64,000 bases of DNA from Sphingomonas phyllosphaerae 5.2 (GTDB lineage Bacteria > Pseudomonadota > Alphaproteobacteria > Sphingomonadales > Sphingomonadaceae), in the NCBI RefSeq assembly GCF_000419605.1, contig NZ_ATTI01000001.1, positions 2,142,501 to 2,206,500 on the forward strand, written 5' to 3'. Position 1 is the first letter of the stretch; each line of letters begins with the position of its first letter. The notes beneath the pieces were generated by a model. It saw nothing but the letters and a program-made list of their open reading frames with translations, made no database searches and was not told the origin of the DNA. Below, piece by piece: positions 21,924 through 31,670 of the stretch. The position numbers and the translations under genes were made by a program.

Positions 21924-24341
21924 TCAGGCTCCGGTCTTCGTCGCTTCCTCCGCGATCAGCACGTCGCGCGTCGCCTCGGCGAGCTGCTGGACCGAAAACG
22001 GCTTGGGCAGGAACGCGACATTGTCGAGGTCGATCGAGCGCCGCAGCTGCTCCTCGGCATAGCCCGACATGAACAGGATCGGGATATTGGGGTGGATCTT
22101 GCGCAACTGCCGCGCGAGCGTCGGCCCGTCCATCAACGGCATCATCACGTCGGAGATGACGAGCGTCGGACGGTCGACGCCCTGCATCAGCTCCATCGCC
22201 GCCTCGCCGTTTTCGGCGGCGAGAACGGTATAGCCCTGTCGCGCCAGCGCGCGTTCGGCGACCGCGCGCACCATGTCCTCGTCCTCGACGAGCAGGATCG
22301 TGCCGGTACCCCACAGATCGCCCGACCGATGGCGCGCAGCCTGTTTGGCCTGCGCGGCGACGGTGACCGCATCGGGCACGCCGGCGGTGTGGACCGGCAG
22401 GTAGATGGTGAAGGTCGCCCCTTGCCCGGGCCGCGAATCGGCGAAGATGAACCCGCCGGATTGCTTGACGATGCCGTACACGGTCGACAGCCCGAGGCCG
22501 GTGCCCTTGCCGACTTCCTTGGTGGTGAAGAACGGCTCGAAGATCTTCGGCAGGACGTCGGCGGGAATGCCGGTGCCGGTGTCCGAAATCTCCAGCGCGG
22601 TATAATCGCCGAGCGGGACGATATCGCTGCCACGGCGGCGGATCTCGGCGATCGGGACCGAGCGGGTCTGGATCGTCAGCTTGCCGCTGGAACCCGTGCT
22701 GAGCATCGCATCGCGGGCGTTGACCGCGAGGTTGACCACCACCTGCTCCAGCTGCCCCGGATCGGCACGGACCGGGCCGAGATCGCGACCGTGCTTGACC
22801 TCCATGGTCACCGTCTCGCCCATCAGGCGGCGCAGCAGGTTGGAGACTTCGGAGACGACGTCGGGGAGTTGCAGCACCTGCGGGCGCAGCGTCTGCTGGC
22901 GCGAGAAGGCGAGCAGCTGCCGCGTCAGGCTGGCGGCGCGGTTTGAATTGGCGCGGATCTGCTGGATATCGTCATAGTCGCTGTCGCCGGGCGAATGACG
23001 CATCAGCATCAGATCGCAATGCCCGATGATCGCAGTAAGGATGTTGTTGAAATCGTGCGCGACACCGCCGGCGAGCTGGCCGACCGCCTGCATCTTTGTC
23101 GCCTGCGCCACCTCGCGCTTCAGGCGATTCTCCTCGCCATTGTCCTTGAGGCTGAGCAGCACCGCAGCATCGCCGAGCCCGCGCGCGGCAGCGATCGACA
23201 GTGCGACCGGCTCGTCGGGATGGTCCTTTAGCCGGACCGCGAGGTCGGTCGAGCGCGACGCGGTGCTGGCGAAGCGGCGGATCGCATCCGCGACCGCGCT
23301 CTTGTCCTCTCGCACCACGAGGTCGCCGGGGTAGATCGGCGGCGCGGCGGCATCGACGTCCGCCGCGCGCGCGAACGCGCTGTTCATCTGCAGGAAGCGC
23401 CCCTCGCGATCGACGAGCGCGACACCGAACGGCATCAGCATCAACAGCGCCTCGATCCCGTCGCCGGAACCGCCCAGCCCGGGCTCGCTGTCGATCAGCG
23501 CGACCAGGATCGGCGCGTCGGCATCTTCGGCAAGCGGGATCTGCACCAGTCGCAGCGGGTTCGCCGTCACGCCCTCCGACACGAACCGGACGGTGCCGCC
23601 CTGATCCTCGACCAGGAAGCGCGCGAGGTCCTCACCCAGGATCGACACGTCTCCGGACGGCGCGGCGCGCGTGCGCAGCACCGGATTGGCGGCGATCACA
23701 TAGCCCTCGGCGGTGATCAGCGCCGCCATCACCCCGGCCGCACCGAGTTGCGCCCCGAGCAGCCCGTCGAGCGAGTCCATCAGTCGCGCGGGCAGGCCCG
23801 GCGAGACGGTGCGCCCGGCAAAGCGCCACACCAGCACGTCCTGCTGCTGACCGGCGCGCGTGATCGTCGCATCGATCGCGCCGACGGCCCCCTTCAACGT
23901 GACGCTCGCACGCCCGTCGCGCCACGCGACGCGGCCGGCGACCTCCAGCTCGCTGGCACCGTCACCCGCCAGCGGCAGCGACGGCGGCGTCGGGAAGCCG
24001 GCGAACAGATGTTCGTAACGGTCGTTGGCGCACACCAGCCGCCCGCCACGATCGGTGATCGCGATCCCGTCGGAGCTGGCCTCCGCCATCACCCGCATCA
24101 ATTCCCAGTCGTAGCTGACCGACACCGCATCGCCGGGACCGCGACGGGCGTGGAGCAACGCAATGCCGACCCCGGCCAGCACGATCGCGGTGGCCGTGAA
24201 GCCGCCCGCGACGCGCAAGTCGTGGACCAGCCACAGGATCAGCGCCGCCGCGAGCACGCCGGCGGCGATGGCGATCAGCAGCGCACCGATGCCGCCGCTC
24301 CACCACCGGCGCTTGCCCGCGATCGACGCCAGCCGCATCAT
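21924..24341 (-). CDS. cckA: Hybrid sensor histidine kinase CckA
   Basis: Cell-cycle kinase/phosphatase that feeds phosphate through ChpT to CtrA and CpdR. Two N-terminal TM helices are followed by PAS-like domains, HisKA with His429 in GGVAHDFNNILTAIIGH, HATPase (NLAVNARDAM, DTGTGIP, GTGLGLSTVYGIV) and a C-terminal receiver with Asp731 in VISDVMMPLMDG. The order and length (about 805 aa) fit CckA. GGAGG lies just upstream of two adjacent ATGs (24341, 24338). The gene starts 13 bp after the M13 peptidase gene. Confidence 0.9.
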   Translation of the reverse strand: MMRLASIAGKRRWWSGGIGALLIAIAAGVLAAALILWLVHDLRVAGGFTATAIVLAGVGIALLHARRGPGDAVSVSYDWELMRVMAEASSDGIAITDRGGRLVCANDRYEHLFAGFPTPPSLPLAGDGASELEVAGRVAWRDGRASVTLKGAVGAIDATITRAGQQQDVLVWRFAGRTVSPGLPARLMDSLDGLLGAQLGAAGVMAALITAEGYVIAANPVLRTRAAPSGDVSILGEDLARFLVEDQGGTVRFVSEGVTANPLRLVQIPLAEDADAPILVALIDSEPGLGGSGDGIEALLMLMPFGVALVDREGRFLQMNSAFARAADVDAAAPPIYPGDLVVREDKSAVADAIRRFASTASRSTDLAVRLKDHPDEPVALSIAAARGLGDAAVLLSLKDNGEENRLKREVAQATKMQAVGQLAGGVAHDFNNILTAIIGHCDLMLMRHSPGDSDYDDIQQIRANSNRAASLTRQLLAFSRQQTLRPQVLQLPDVVSEVSNLLRRLMGETVTMEVKHGRDLGPVRADPGQLEQVVVNLAVNARDAMLSTGSSGKLTIQTRSVPIAEIRRRGSDIVPLGDYTALEISDTGTGIPADVLPKIFEPFFTTKEVGKGTGLGLSTVYGIVKQSGGFIFADSRPGQGATFTIYLPVHTAGVPDAVTVAAQAKQAARHRSGDLWGTGTILLVEDEDMVRAVAERALARQGYTVLAAENGEAAMELMQGVDRPTLVISDVMMPLMDGPTLARQLRKIHPNIPILFMSGYAEEQLRRSIDLDNVAFLPKPFSVQQLAEATRDVLIAEEATKTGA

Positions 24342-24354
24342 GATCCTCCGCCGA

Positions 24355-26409
24355 TCACCAGATCCGCACGCGCGCGTCGGGCGCCAGATACAGCTTCTCG
24401 CCCGGCTGCGGCTTATAGGCCGTATACCATGGGTCCATGTTGCGGACGATGTCGCTGCGCTGCTCGGACGGGGCATGCGGATCGGTCAGCAAACGCTGGC
24501 GCAGATTCGCCTCGCGGTAGTTCCGACGCCACACCTGCGCCCAGCCGAGGTAGAAACGCTGATCGCCGCTGAAGCCGTCGATCACCGGGGCGGGCTTCCC
24601 GCCCAGGGTCGCCAGCCACGCATCGTGCGCGGCAGCCAGCCCGGCGAGATCGGCCGAATTCTCGCCGAGCGTCAGCTCACCCTTCACGTGCATTCCCGGG
24701 AGCGGTTCGTAGGCGTCGTACTGCCTGGCCAACCGCTCGCTGAGCGCCTTGAACTTCTGGACGTCGCCATCGGTCCACCATTGCGTCAGCCGGCCCCTGG
24801 CGTCGTACTTGGCGCCCTGATCGTCGAAATGGTGGCTGATCTCGTGCCCGATCACCGCACCGATCCCGCCGTAATTGACCGCTGGATCGGCCTTGGGATC
24901 GAAGAACGGCGGCTGGAGGATCGCGGCCGGGAAGGTGATCGCGACCAACCCGAAATTGGCCTGCGCATTCACCGTCATCGGGGCCATGCCCCATTCCCAG
25001 CGGTAGATCGGCTTGCCGAGCTTCGTCACCTCGAAGTCGTGTCGCCATTGGTTGGCGCGCAGCATGTTGCCGAACGCGTCGCCGCTGCGCACGTCGAGCG
25101 CGGCATAGTCGCGCCACCGATCGGGATAGCCGATCCGCGGTTCGAAGGCGGCAAGCTTGGCGAGCGCCTTCTGCTTGGTCGCGGGTGCCATCCAGTCGAG
25201 CTTCTGGATGCGCTGCCCGAGCGCGGCGAGCACGTTCTTGACCATCGTGTCCGCCGCCGCCTTGGTCTCCGGCGGGAAGTAGCGTGCGACATAGACCTTG
25301 CTGACCTCGTCGGTCAGCGCCGACGAGGTAAAGCCGACCGCACGCTTCCAGCGCTCCTGCTGCTGCGGGGTGCCGCTCAGCACGGTGCCGTTGAACGCGA
25401 AGCTTTCCGCGTCGATCGCCTGCGGCAGCACGGCGGCGAAGCCATCGAGGCTGCGCAGCATCAACTGATCGCGCAACACGCCGATCGGCGTCGCGGCGAT
25501 CAGCTTCGCCGTGCCGGCAATCGCGGTCGGCTGTGCGACGATCAGCGACGGTGCGCTCGCCTTCTCGGCGTTCAGGAAGGCCGCAAAGTCGAAGCCGGGC
25601 GCGCTCTGCCGCAATTGCGCGAGCGTCATCTTGTTATAGGTCTTGTCCGCGTCGCGGCTGTCGATACGCGTCCAGTGCGCGCGGGCCAGTCCGGTCTCGA
25701 ACGCGACCACTGCGGCGGCGCGTGCCTCGCCATCCTTCTCGCCGGCGAGCGTCAGCAATTTCGCGAGGTGCGCCTGATACGCCGCCTTGGTCTGGATCAG
25801 CTTGGCATCGGTCGACAGGTAATAGTCGAGGTCGGGCATCCCCAGGCCGCCCTGCATCAGGTTGACGGCATAGACGTCCGGGTTCTTGTCATCCTGCCCG
25901 ACATAGAAGCCGAAGGGGATGTCCACGCCGTTGCGGTCGGCCTCGGCGAGCAGCGCGGGATAGCCGGCCATGTCGACCTTGCGGATCCTGGCCAGCCACG
26001 GCTGGATCGGTGCGAGCCCCGCCTTCTCGATCGCGGCGGTATCGAGGAAGGCGGCATAGGCGCGACCGATCTTGGAATTGCCGCCACTCTTCGCCGCGTC
26101 GAGGATGCCGCGCGTGCGCTCCCGCGACAAATCCTGCAGCACGTTGAACGCGCCATAGTTCGACTCGTCGGAGGGGATCGCGGTGTTCTTCGCCCAAGTT
26201 CCATTGGCATAGGCGTAGAAATCGTCGCCTGGCTTGACGCTCCGGTCCATGCCCGCGGCGTCGAAGCCGAACGTCCCGTAGGTCGGGCGATCGCTTGCCG
26301 GGGGAGCAGCCGGTGCCGCGGTCGGGGGTGATGGCGGGATGGATTGTGCGAGGAGCGCCGCGGGCAGCAGCGCGATCAACGAGGTCAACGTGACGGTGGA
26401 CAGACGCAT
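24355..26409 (-). CDS. Secreted M13-family (neprilysin/PepO-like) metallopeptidase
   Basis: Zinc endopeptidase of 684 aa with a signal peptide (residues about 1-21, cut near LLAQS), so periplasmic or secreted. The zinc motif GHEISHHFDDQGAKYD lies near residue 523 and the third ligand motif ENSADLAGLAAA follows. The C-terminus ends in RVRIW, close to the CxxW tail of M13 enzymes but without the Cys. It has an N-terminal lid domain with GYYVGQDDKNPD-like text. It probably hydrolyses short peptides; the substrate is unknown. It is the first gene of the cckA transcript. Confidence 0.92.
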   Translation of the reverse strand: MRLSTVTLTSLIALLPAALLAQSIPPSPPTAAPAAPPASDRPTYGTFGFDAAGMDRSVKPGDDFYAYANGTWAKNTAIPSDESNYGAFNVLQDLSRERTRGILDAAKSGGNSKIGRAYAAFLDTAAIEKAGLAPIQPWLARIRKVDMAGYPALLAEADRNGVDIPFGFYVGQDDKNPDVYAVNLMQGGLGMPDLDYYLSTDAKLIQTKAAYQAHLAKLLTLAGEKDGEARAAAVVAFETGLARAHWTRIDSRDADKTYNKMTLAQLRQSAPGFDFAAFLNAEKASAPSLIVAQPTAIAGTAKLIAATPIGVLRDQLMLRSLDGFAAVLPQAIDAESFAFNGTVLSGTPQQQERWKRAVGFTSSALTDEVSKVYVARYFPPETKAAADTMVKNVLAALGQRIQKLDWMAPATKQKALAKLAAFEPRIGYPDRWRDYAALDVRSGDAFGNMLRANQWRHDFEVTKLGKPIYRWEWGMAPMTVNAQANFGLVAITFPAAILQPPFFDPKADPAVNYGGIGAVIGHEISHHFDDQGAKYDARGRLTQWWTDGDVQKFKALSERLARQYDAYEPLPGMHVKGELTLGENSADLAGLAAAHDAWLATLGGKPAPVIDGFSGDQRFYLGWAQVWRRNYREANLRQRLLTDPHAPSEQRSDIVRNMDPWYTAYKPQPGEKLYLAPDARVRIW

Positions 26410-26474
26410 TTACTTGGCATCCTTGTGGAAAGCCTTCCGATGCGGCGTTTCTTAGCCACCCCGTTGCACAGACG

Positions 26475-27014
26475 CTAGTTACCCTGGTGACGATGCCGCC
26501 ACTTGCGCGCGATCCACAGCCGCCACAGCAGCGCCGCGAGCCCATAGCCGAGCACCGCGCCGATCAGCGAGCAGACCACCATCCCGACGGCGGTCGCCGG
26601 GCCGACGTCCTGCACCAGCCATTCGATCCAGCCCGGCGTCGCCTGCACCGCATCGCCGAGCGGCTGGCCGGGCACCGAATGGTCGAGGTGGAGCAACCAG
26701 CCGCCGACCTTGTAGTAAAGGACGAACAGCAGCGGCGTGGTGAGCGGGTTGGTGAAGAAGGTGGTCAGCGCCGCCGCCGGCACGTTGGCGCGACACGGCA
26801 GCGCCAGCACCGCCGATGCGGGAATCTGCCCCATCGGAATCAGGATGCCGGTAAACATGCCCAGCGCGACGCCGCGCGGCACCGAGCGACGCGTGAAGCG
26901 CCACAATTCGGGGGCGAGCACGCGATGCGCGACGGGGCGCAGCACGCGGCTCTTCGCCATCGACTCGCGCGTCGGCAGATTGCGGCGGCTCCACGCCGCC
27001 AGACGTTCCCACAT
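26475..27014 (-). CDS. DUF2062 inner-membrane protein
   Basis: A 179-aa integral membrane protein with the DUF2062 pattern: a basic N-terminus, then PRGVALGMFTGILIPMGQIPASAVLALPCRANVPAAALTTFFTNPLTTP, and a C-terminal TM helix with a basic tail. It has about three TM segments. Function is unknown. It follows smpB; ATG at 27014 and a GTG at 27035 are both possible starts. Confidence 0.83.
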   Translation of the reverse strand: MWERLAAWSRRNLPTRESMAKSRVLRPVAHRVLAPELWRFTRRSVPRGVALGMFTGILIPMGQIPASAVLALPCRANVPAAALTTFFTNPLTTPLLFVLYYKVGGWLLHLDHSVPGQPLGDAVQATPGWIEWLVQDVGPATAVGMVVCSLIGAVLGYGLAALLWRLWIARKWRHRHQGN

Positions 27015-27037
27015 GGTCACAGGCCGGCTCGCCACGC

Positions 27038-27520
27038 TCAGCCGTGGTCGCGCATGATGCGACCGGCCTCGCGCTTCCAGTCGCGCTCCTTCAGGTGCTC
27101 GCGCTTGTCGTGCGCCTTGCGCCCCTTGGCGAGTGCCAGTTCCACCTTCGCGCGCCCCTGCCCGTTGAAATAGACGGTCAGCGGGACCAGCGTCATGCCC
27201 TCCCGCGCGACCGCGCCGTGCAGCTTGTTTATCTCACGCACGTGAAGCAGCAGTTTACGCGGGCGCTTCGGTTCGTGGTTGAAGCGGTTACCGTGGCTGA
27301 ATTCGGGGATGTTCGAATTGACCAGCCACACCTCCTCGCCCTTCACCTCGGCATAGCTCTCCGCGATCGAGCCCTCCCCGAAGCGCAGCGACTTCACCTC
27401 GGTGCCGGTCAGGACGATCCCCGCCTCATAGGTGGTGTCGACCGCATAATCGAAACGGGCGCGGCGATTCTCGGCGACGATCTTCTTCTTGTCGAAGGTG
27501 GCGGGTTTGGGACGCGACAT
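27038..27520 (-). CDS. smpB: SsrA-binding protein SmpB
   Basis: Binds tmRNA and guides it to stalled ribosomes for trans-translation. The 160-aa protein has the OB-fold core with [22 protein letters not shown] text ([15 protein letters not shown]), WLVNSNIPE, and the basic C-terminal tail [23 protein letters not shown] needed for function. The tmRNA gene itself was not found in this window. It follows dapA and a small gene on the same strand. Confidence 0.97.
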   Translation of the reverse strand: MSRPKPATFDKKKIVAENRRARFDYAVDTTYEAGIVLTGTEVKSLRFGEGSIAESYAEVKGEEVWLVNSNIPEFSHGNRFNHEPKRPRKLLLHVREINKLHGAVAREGMTLVPLTVYFNGQGRAKVELALAKGRKAHDKREHLKERDWKREAGRIMRDHG

Positions 27521-27559
27521 GCGCGTGATGTAGGCGCGTCCGGCGCGTGGGGCAAAGCC

Positions 27560-27880
27560 TCAGTCCCGCAATTTTCCCAACGGTATCCTCAGCCGGATCA
27601 TCACACGGTTGCTCGGCACGCCGCCGACGCTCCCGGCCTCGGCTTCCGCTGCCAGCGCGGCGCGGCCGCCGAGGATGCCGGTTTCGGCCTTCGGCAGCGC
27701 GGCGGCGTCGGCGCTGTAGCGGTCACCGAGCGGGCGGAGGCGGTAGCGTTGCGGGTCGGCGCGACGACCACAGACCACCACGTCGCCGGCCGCGGGCCGG
27801 GCGCACGGATCGGGCGCGGGCGGCTTGTCGAGCAGCGGGCCGGCGACGGTGGCCTGGAGGAGGAACCAGATCGCCGCCAT
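27560..27880 (-). CDS. Small exported protein of unknown function (sphingomonad type)
   Basis: A 106-aa protein with a weak N-terminal hydrophobic stretch. It has a conserved-looking core DVVVCGRRADPQRYRLRPLG and a C-terminal segment rich in branched residues (VMIRLRIPLG). The GDVVVCGRR pattern recurs, from general knowledge, in small exported proteins of Sphingomonadaceae. AAGGAG lies 12 nt upstream and overlaps the dapA stop, which is 13 bp away, so it is co-expressed with dapA. No function can be assigned. Confidence 0.7.
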   Translation of the reverse strand: MAAIWFLLQATVAGPLLDKPPAPDPCARPAAGDVVVCGRRADPQRYRLRPLGDRYSADAAALPKAETGILGGRAALAAEAEAGSVGGVPSNRVMIRLRIPLGKLRD

Positions 27881-27893
27881 CGCCGCCGCTCCT

Positions 27894-28775
27894 TCAAAGG
27901 CCAGCGCGTTCCAGGCCCGCGTCCACCGCGGCCCGGCTGGTCGCGGACGGCCAGGTCATCGGCAGGCGCAAGCCGTCGGGGAACCCGGCGCGCACCCTGG
28001 TCATCGCGTATTTCACGGGACCGGGCGACGCGTCGGTGAACAGCGATGTATGAAGCGCGAACAGCCGGTCGTGGAGGTCGCGTGCCGTCGCGTAATCCCC
28101 GGATGCGCACGCCGCCTGGAAATCGGCGCAGAGCCGCGGCGCGACGTTCGCGGTGACCGAGATGCAGCCCACCCCGCCATGCGCGTTATAGGCCAGCCCG
28201 AGATCGTCGTTGCCCGACAATTGGCAGAACTCCGCACCCAGCGCGGTGCGATGCTGGGTGACGCGGGTGAGCACGCCGGACGCGTCCTTCACCGCCACGA
28301 ACACCTTCGGGAAATCGGCGACGATGCGGATCAGCGTCTCGGGCTGGATATCCGTCACGGTGCGCGCGGGCACGTTGTAGAGCACGATCGGCAGCGGCGC
28401 GGCGTCGGCCAGCGCGGCGAAGTGGCGATAGATGCCCTCCTGCGACGGCCGGTTGTAGTAAGGCGGCACCATCAGCGCGGCATCCGCGCCGGCCTCCCGT
28501 GCGGCGTGCAGGTTCGCGGCCGCCACGCGCGTGTCGTTCGAGCCCGCGCCCGCGATCACCGGCACGCGACCGCGCGCCTGATCGACGCAGACGCGGACGA
28601 TCGCGAACTGCTCTTCCTTGGTCAGCGTCGCCGCCTCGCCCGTGGTGCCGCACGGGACCAATGCGGACGAACCCTCCGCGATCTGCCATTCGATCAGGTC
28701 ACGGTAAGCGGGCTCCACGAAATGGCCCTGCGCGTCGAACGGCGTGACCAGCGCCGGGATGGAACCTGAGAACAT
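27894..28775 (-). CDS. dapA: 4-hydroxy-tetrahydrodipicolinate synthase
   Basis: Condenses pyruvate with aspartate semialdehyde, the first step of the lysine/diaminopimelate branch. The 293-aa TIM barrel has the GTTGE motif near residue 45, the tyrosine motif LYNVPARTV, and the Schiff-base lysine in VAVKDASG. ATG at 28775 (MFSGSIPALVTPF) fits the family; the upstream in-frame extension does not. It is divergent from the lytic transglycosylase gene and heads a small operon with an exported protein, smpB and a DUF2062 gene. Confidence 0.96.
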   Translation of the reverse strand: MFSGSIPALVTPFDAQGHFVEPAYRDLIEWQIAEGSSALVPCGTTGEAATLTKEEQFAIVRVCVDQARGRVPVIAGAGSNDTRVAAANLHAAREAGADAALMVPPYYNRPSQEGIYRHFAALADAAPLPIVLYNVPARTVTDIQPETLIRIVADFPKVFVAVKDASGVLTRVTQHRTALGAEFCQLSGNDDLGLAYNAHGGVGCISVTANVAPRLCADFQAACASGDYATARDLHDRLFALHTSLFTDASPGPVKYAMTRVRAGFPDGLRLPMTWPSATSRAAVDAGLERAGL

Positions 28776-28874
28776 GAGGCGGATTTGCTCCTGTGGCGCG
28801 ATTTTGGGGACGTCGTTCAGCGCAGATACGGCTAGGGTCGCTATCCTGTCCACCACGGGCGTCGGTCAGAAACA

Positions 28875-30848
28875 GTGAAGGCGGGTGCGTTGATCCTTTT
28901 CGTTGCAGTAGCAGGAACCCTGGCGGTGGCCGCCGGGCAATATGGCGCGGTGCCCGCCACGCAGGCGCCCGCCCCGGTGGCGAGCGCGCCGTTGCCGGGC
29001 ATGGCGCAGCCGTTGGCGCAGTGGAAGGCATTGCAACAGACCGACGCCCTGCCGTTCGACAGCTATTTCTCGTTCATCAGCGCGCATCCCGGCTGGCCCG
29101 GCGAGGCCGCCTTCCGTCGCACGCTGGAACGCAAGGCATCGACCGATCCGAACACGCCGATGGCGAGCGTCGCGGCGTTCTGTCGCCGCTGGAAGCCGCT
29201 GACCGCCGCGGGGTGGGTCGCCTGCGCGCGCGCCTATCAGGCGAGCGGCGCGACGATGGACGCGCAGGTGGCGGCGCGGACCGGCTGGCGGCTGGGCAAT
29301 CTGTCGGCGCAGGACGAATCGACGATGCTGGCGCAATTCGCCAGTGCGCTGTCGCCTGCCGACCACGACAAGCGCGTCGACGCGCTGTTGTGGCAGGGCG
29401 CGACCGGCGCGGCGATGCGGATGCTGCCCTATACCAGCCCCGCGCAGCGCCCGCTGTTCACCGCGCGGCTGGCGGTCCGCAGCGAGGCGGAGAACGCCTC
29501 GGCGCTCTCCGCCAGCTATGACGCGATCGGCGCACGCGATCCCGGCTACATCGCCGACAAGGCGACGTGGCTGCGCAACTCGGGGGCGAGCCCGAGTGCG
29601 CGGACGTGGCTGGCGCGCACCCGCAGCGGCATGACGCTGCCCGGCAACGTCGAGAAGTTCTACGAGGCGCTGCTGGTCAACGCGCGCGGCGCGGCCGCGG
29701 ACGGACAGTGGCAGACCGCGTACGACATCGCGCGGCAGATCGACGATGCCTATCCGGTCGGCACCGACGTCTCGACCAAGCCCTATGGCGAGCGCGACGA
29801 TTATACCTCGCTGGCGTGGCTGGCGGGACAAGCGGCGATGAAGCTGGGGCGGCCAGCGGACGCACGCGCGATGTTCGAACGTTACGGCCGCGGCAGCCAG
29901 TCACCGCAGACGCGTGCGAAGGGCTTCTACTGGGCGGCACGCGCAGCGGAACAGGCGCGCCAGCCGGACGCGGCCGCGCTGTTCGAGCGGACCGCGGGGT
30001 ATCGCGACCAATATTACGGGCAGCTGGCGATCGAGCATCTTCGCCGCCCGCTGACGGCCCCGCCCGCCCCGCCGGCGCCGGTGATCGCCGCGGCGTATCG
30101 CGCCGCTTTCTATGCGCGCGAGACGGTGCGCGCGGCGCAATTCCTGGGGCAGATCAACCAATATCAGGACCAGACGTCGTTCGTTAAGCAGATCGCGTCC
30201 GACGCCACGACCGATAGCGACCATTATCTCGCCGACGAGCTGTCGCGCGCGCTGCGCCGCCCCGACCTGGGTGTGCTGGTCGGGCGGAGCGCGATGCAGA
30301 ACGGCCTGACCGAATATAGCGCCAACGGCTTCCCGACGGTGGCGGTGCCGACCGGTTACGAATCGCAATGGCCGCTGATCCATGCCGTCGCGCGGCAGGA
30401 GAGCCAGTTCGACCGCGCCGCGCGCAGCCCGGTCGGCGCGAGCGGGCTGATGCAGTTGATGCCCGGCACCGCACGCGAGCAGGCGGGCAAGCTGGGGCTC
30501 GACTATGATCCGGTCCGGCTGACCAGCGACACGAGCTACAACATCCAGCTGGGATCGAGCTATTTCCAGCGGATCTTCGGCCTCTACGGCAGCTATCCGC
30601 TCGCCATCGCAGCGTATAATGCCGGGCCGGGCAACGTGAACAAGTGGCTGCGCGCCTATGGCGATCCGCGGACCGGCGCCGTGGACGCGGTCGACTGGGT
30701 CGAGGCGATCCCGTTTGGCGAGACGCGCAACTATGTGCAGCGCGTGCTGGAAAATGCGGTCGTCTACGACCTGATGAACCCGGCACGGGCGAAGAGCCGC
30801 GGCCCGAACAACCTGAGCTGGTATCTCGGGCGATCGCGCGGCGGATGA
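28875..30848 (+). CDS. Soluble lytic murein transglycosylase
   Basis: Periplasmic enzyme that cleaves peptidoglycan glycan strands to 1,6-anhydro products. The 657-aa protein has a signal peptide (residues about 1-20), a long alpha-helical superhelical domain as in Slt70, and a C-terminal SLT domain with catalytic Glu509 in AVARQESQFDRAARSPVGASGLMQLMPGTA and AIAAYNAGPGNVNKWL. Start is GTG at 28875. The stop overlaps the greB ATG. Confidence 0.93.
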   Translation: MKAGALILFVAVAGTLAVAAGQYGAVPATQAPAPVASAPLPGMAQPLAQWKALQQTDALPFDSYFSFISAHPGWPGEAAFRRTLERKASTDPNTPMASVAAFCRRWKPLTAAGWVACARAYQASGATMDAQVAARTGWRLGNLSAQDESTMLAQFASALSPADHDKRVDALLWQGATGAAMRMLPYTSPAQRPLFTARLAVRSEAENASALSASYDAIGARDPGYIADKATWLRNSGASPSARTWLARTRSGMTLPGNVEKFYEALLVNARGAAADGQWQTAYDIARQIDDAYPVGTDVSTKPYGERDDYTSLAWLAGQAAMKLGRPADARAMFERYGRGSQSPQTRAKGFYWAARAAEQARQPDAAALFERTAGYRDQYYGQLAIEHLRRPLTAPPAPPAPVIAAAYRAAFYARETVRAAQFLGQINQYQDQTSFVKQIASDATTDSDHYLADELSRALRRPDLGVLVGRSAMQNGLTEYSANGFPTVAVPTGYESQWPLIHAVARQESQFDRAARSPVGASGLMQLMPGTAREQAGKLGLDYDPVRLTSDTSYNIQLGSSYFQRIFGLYGSYPLAIAAYNAGPGNVNKWLRAYGDPRTGAVDAVDWVEAIPFGETRNYVQRVLENAVVYDLMNPARAKSRGPNNLSWYLGRSRGG

Positions 30849-31333
30849 ACGATCGCCCTAACCACATCACCCCCGCCGGCTATGCCGCGCTGCGCCGCGA
30901 ATATGAGCAGTTGTTCGCGACCGAACGCCCGGCGCTGGTCGAAACGATCTCGTGGGCGGCGGGTAATGGCGATCGATCCGAGAACGGCGATTACATCTAC
31001 GGGCGCAAGCGGCTGCGCGAGATCGACCGACGGCTCGGGTGGCTGTCGAAGCGGATGAAGGCGGCGAAGGTGGTCGATCCCGCGCAGCAGCAGGACCGTA
31101 CGCGCGTGTGGTTCGGCGCGACCGTGACGATCGCCGACGAAGACGATCACGAGCGCGTACTGACGCTGGTCGGCGACGACGAGACCGACGCCGGTGCGGG
31201 GCGCGTCGGGTGGAACGCACCGATCGCACGTGCGCTGCGCGGCGCGACGGTCGGGGACATGCGCCGCGTCACGCTGCCGGCGGGCGAGCGCGAATATGAG
31301 ATCGTCGCGATCGGATATCCGCAGGCCGGCTGA
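30845..31333 (+). CDS. greB: Transcription elongation factor GreB
   Basis: Binds RNA polymerase and stimulates cleavage of backtracked transcripts. The 162-aa protein has an N-terminal coiled coil (residues about 10-75, with the tip motif GDRSENGDYIYGRKRLREIDRR holding acidic residues) and a C-terminal FKBP-like domain. The RSENGDYIYGKKRLREID pattern favours GreB over GreA. ATG at 30845 overlaps the transglycosylase stop (ATGA). Confidence 0.93.
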   Translation: MNDRPNHITPAGYAALRREYEQLFATERPALVETISWAAGNGDRSENGDYIYGRKRLREIDRRLGWLSKRMKAAKVVDPAQQQDRTRVWFGATVTIADEDDHERVLTLVGDDETDAGAGRVGWNAPIARALRGATVGDMRRVTLPAGEREYEIVAIGYPQAG

Positions 31334-31396
31334 TATCCGATCGGCCGGGGAACGCGCCTGCGCACCCAAGTGTTTGAACGCCGAAGGAGATTTTCG

Positions 31397-31639
31397 ATGG
31401 CCGACGAACATCCCAGAGTGCAGTCCGCACGCGATCACGACGACAAGGACGCCATCGAGGGCATGATCCCCGCAGGCGAAGCGGTACCCTCGACCGGCGG
31501 CGGCGCGCTGGCGCGCGACCTGGGGTCGCAGGACGACCTTCATCAGGTCGACGACCCCGACGGACATGAACGCGTGACCAAGCAGGCATCGAGCGATGCA
31601 GGACAATCCTATCGCAGCGATCGTCCGGTACGCGATTGA
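31397..31639 (+). CDS. Small acidic hypothetical protein
   Basis: An 80-aa, highly polar protein rich in Asp, Glu, Gly and Ser with no hydrophobic core, probably largely disordered (ADEHPRVQSARDHDDKDAIEG, then DLGSQDDLHQVDDPDGHERV). AAGGAGA lies 8 nt before ATG 31397, a strong ribosome-binding site. It precedes the NYN/LOTUS gene and may be transcribed with it. No family function is known to me. Confidence 0.7.
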   Translation: MADEHPRVQSARDHDDKDAIEGMIPAGEAVPSTGGGALARDLGSQDDLHQVDDPDGHERVTKQASSDAGQSYRSDRPVRD

Positions 31640-31670
31640 CCTGAACGTGTCGGCGGCCGATGCAGCGGAC

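Noticed and set aside
19780..22062. Plus-strand open frame of about 760 codons across ilvD and the response regulator
   Set aside because: Antisense to ilvD and the response regulator gene, low-complexity composition, no motif.
24163..26331. Plus-strand open frame of about 720 codons opposite the M13 peptidase
   Set aside because: Mirror of the peptidase coding frame; the real gene is clear on the minus strand.
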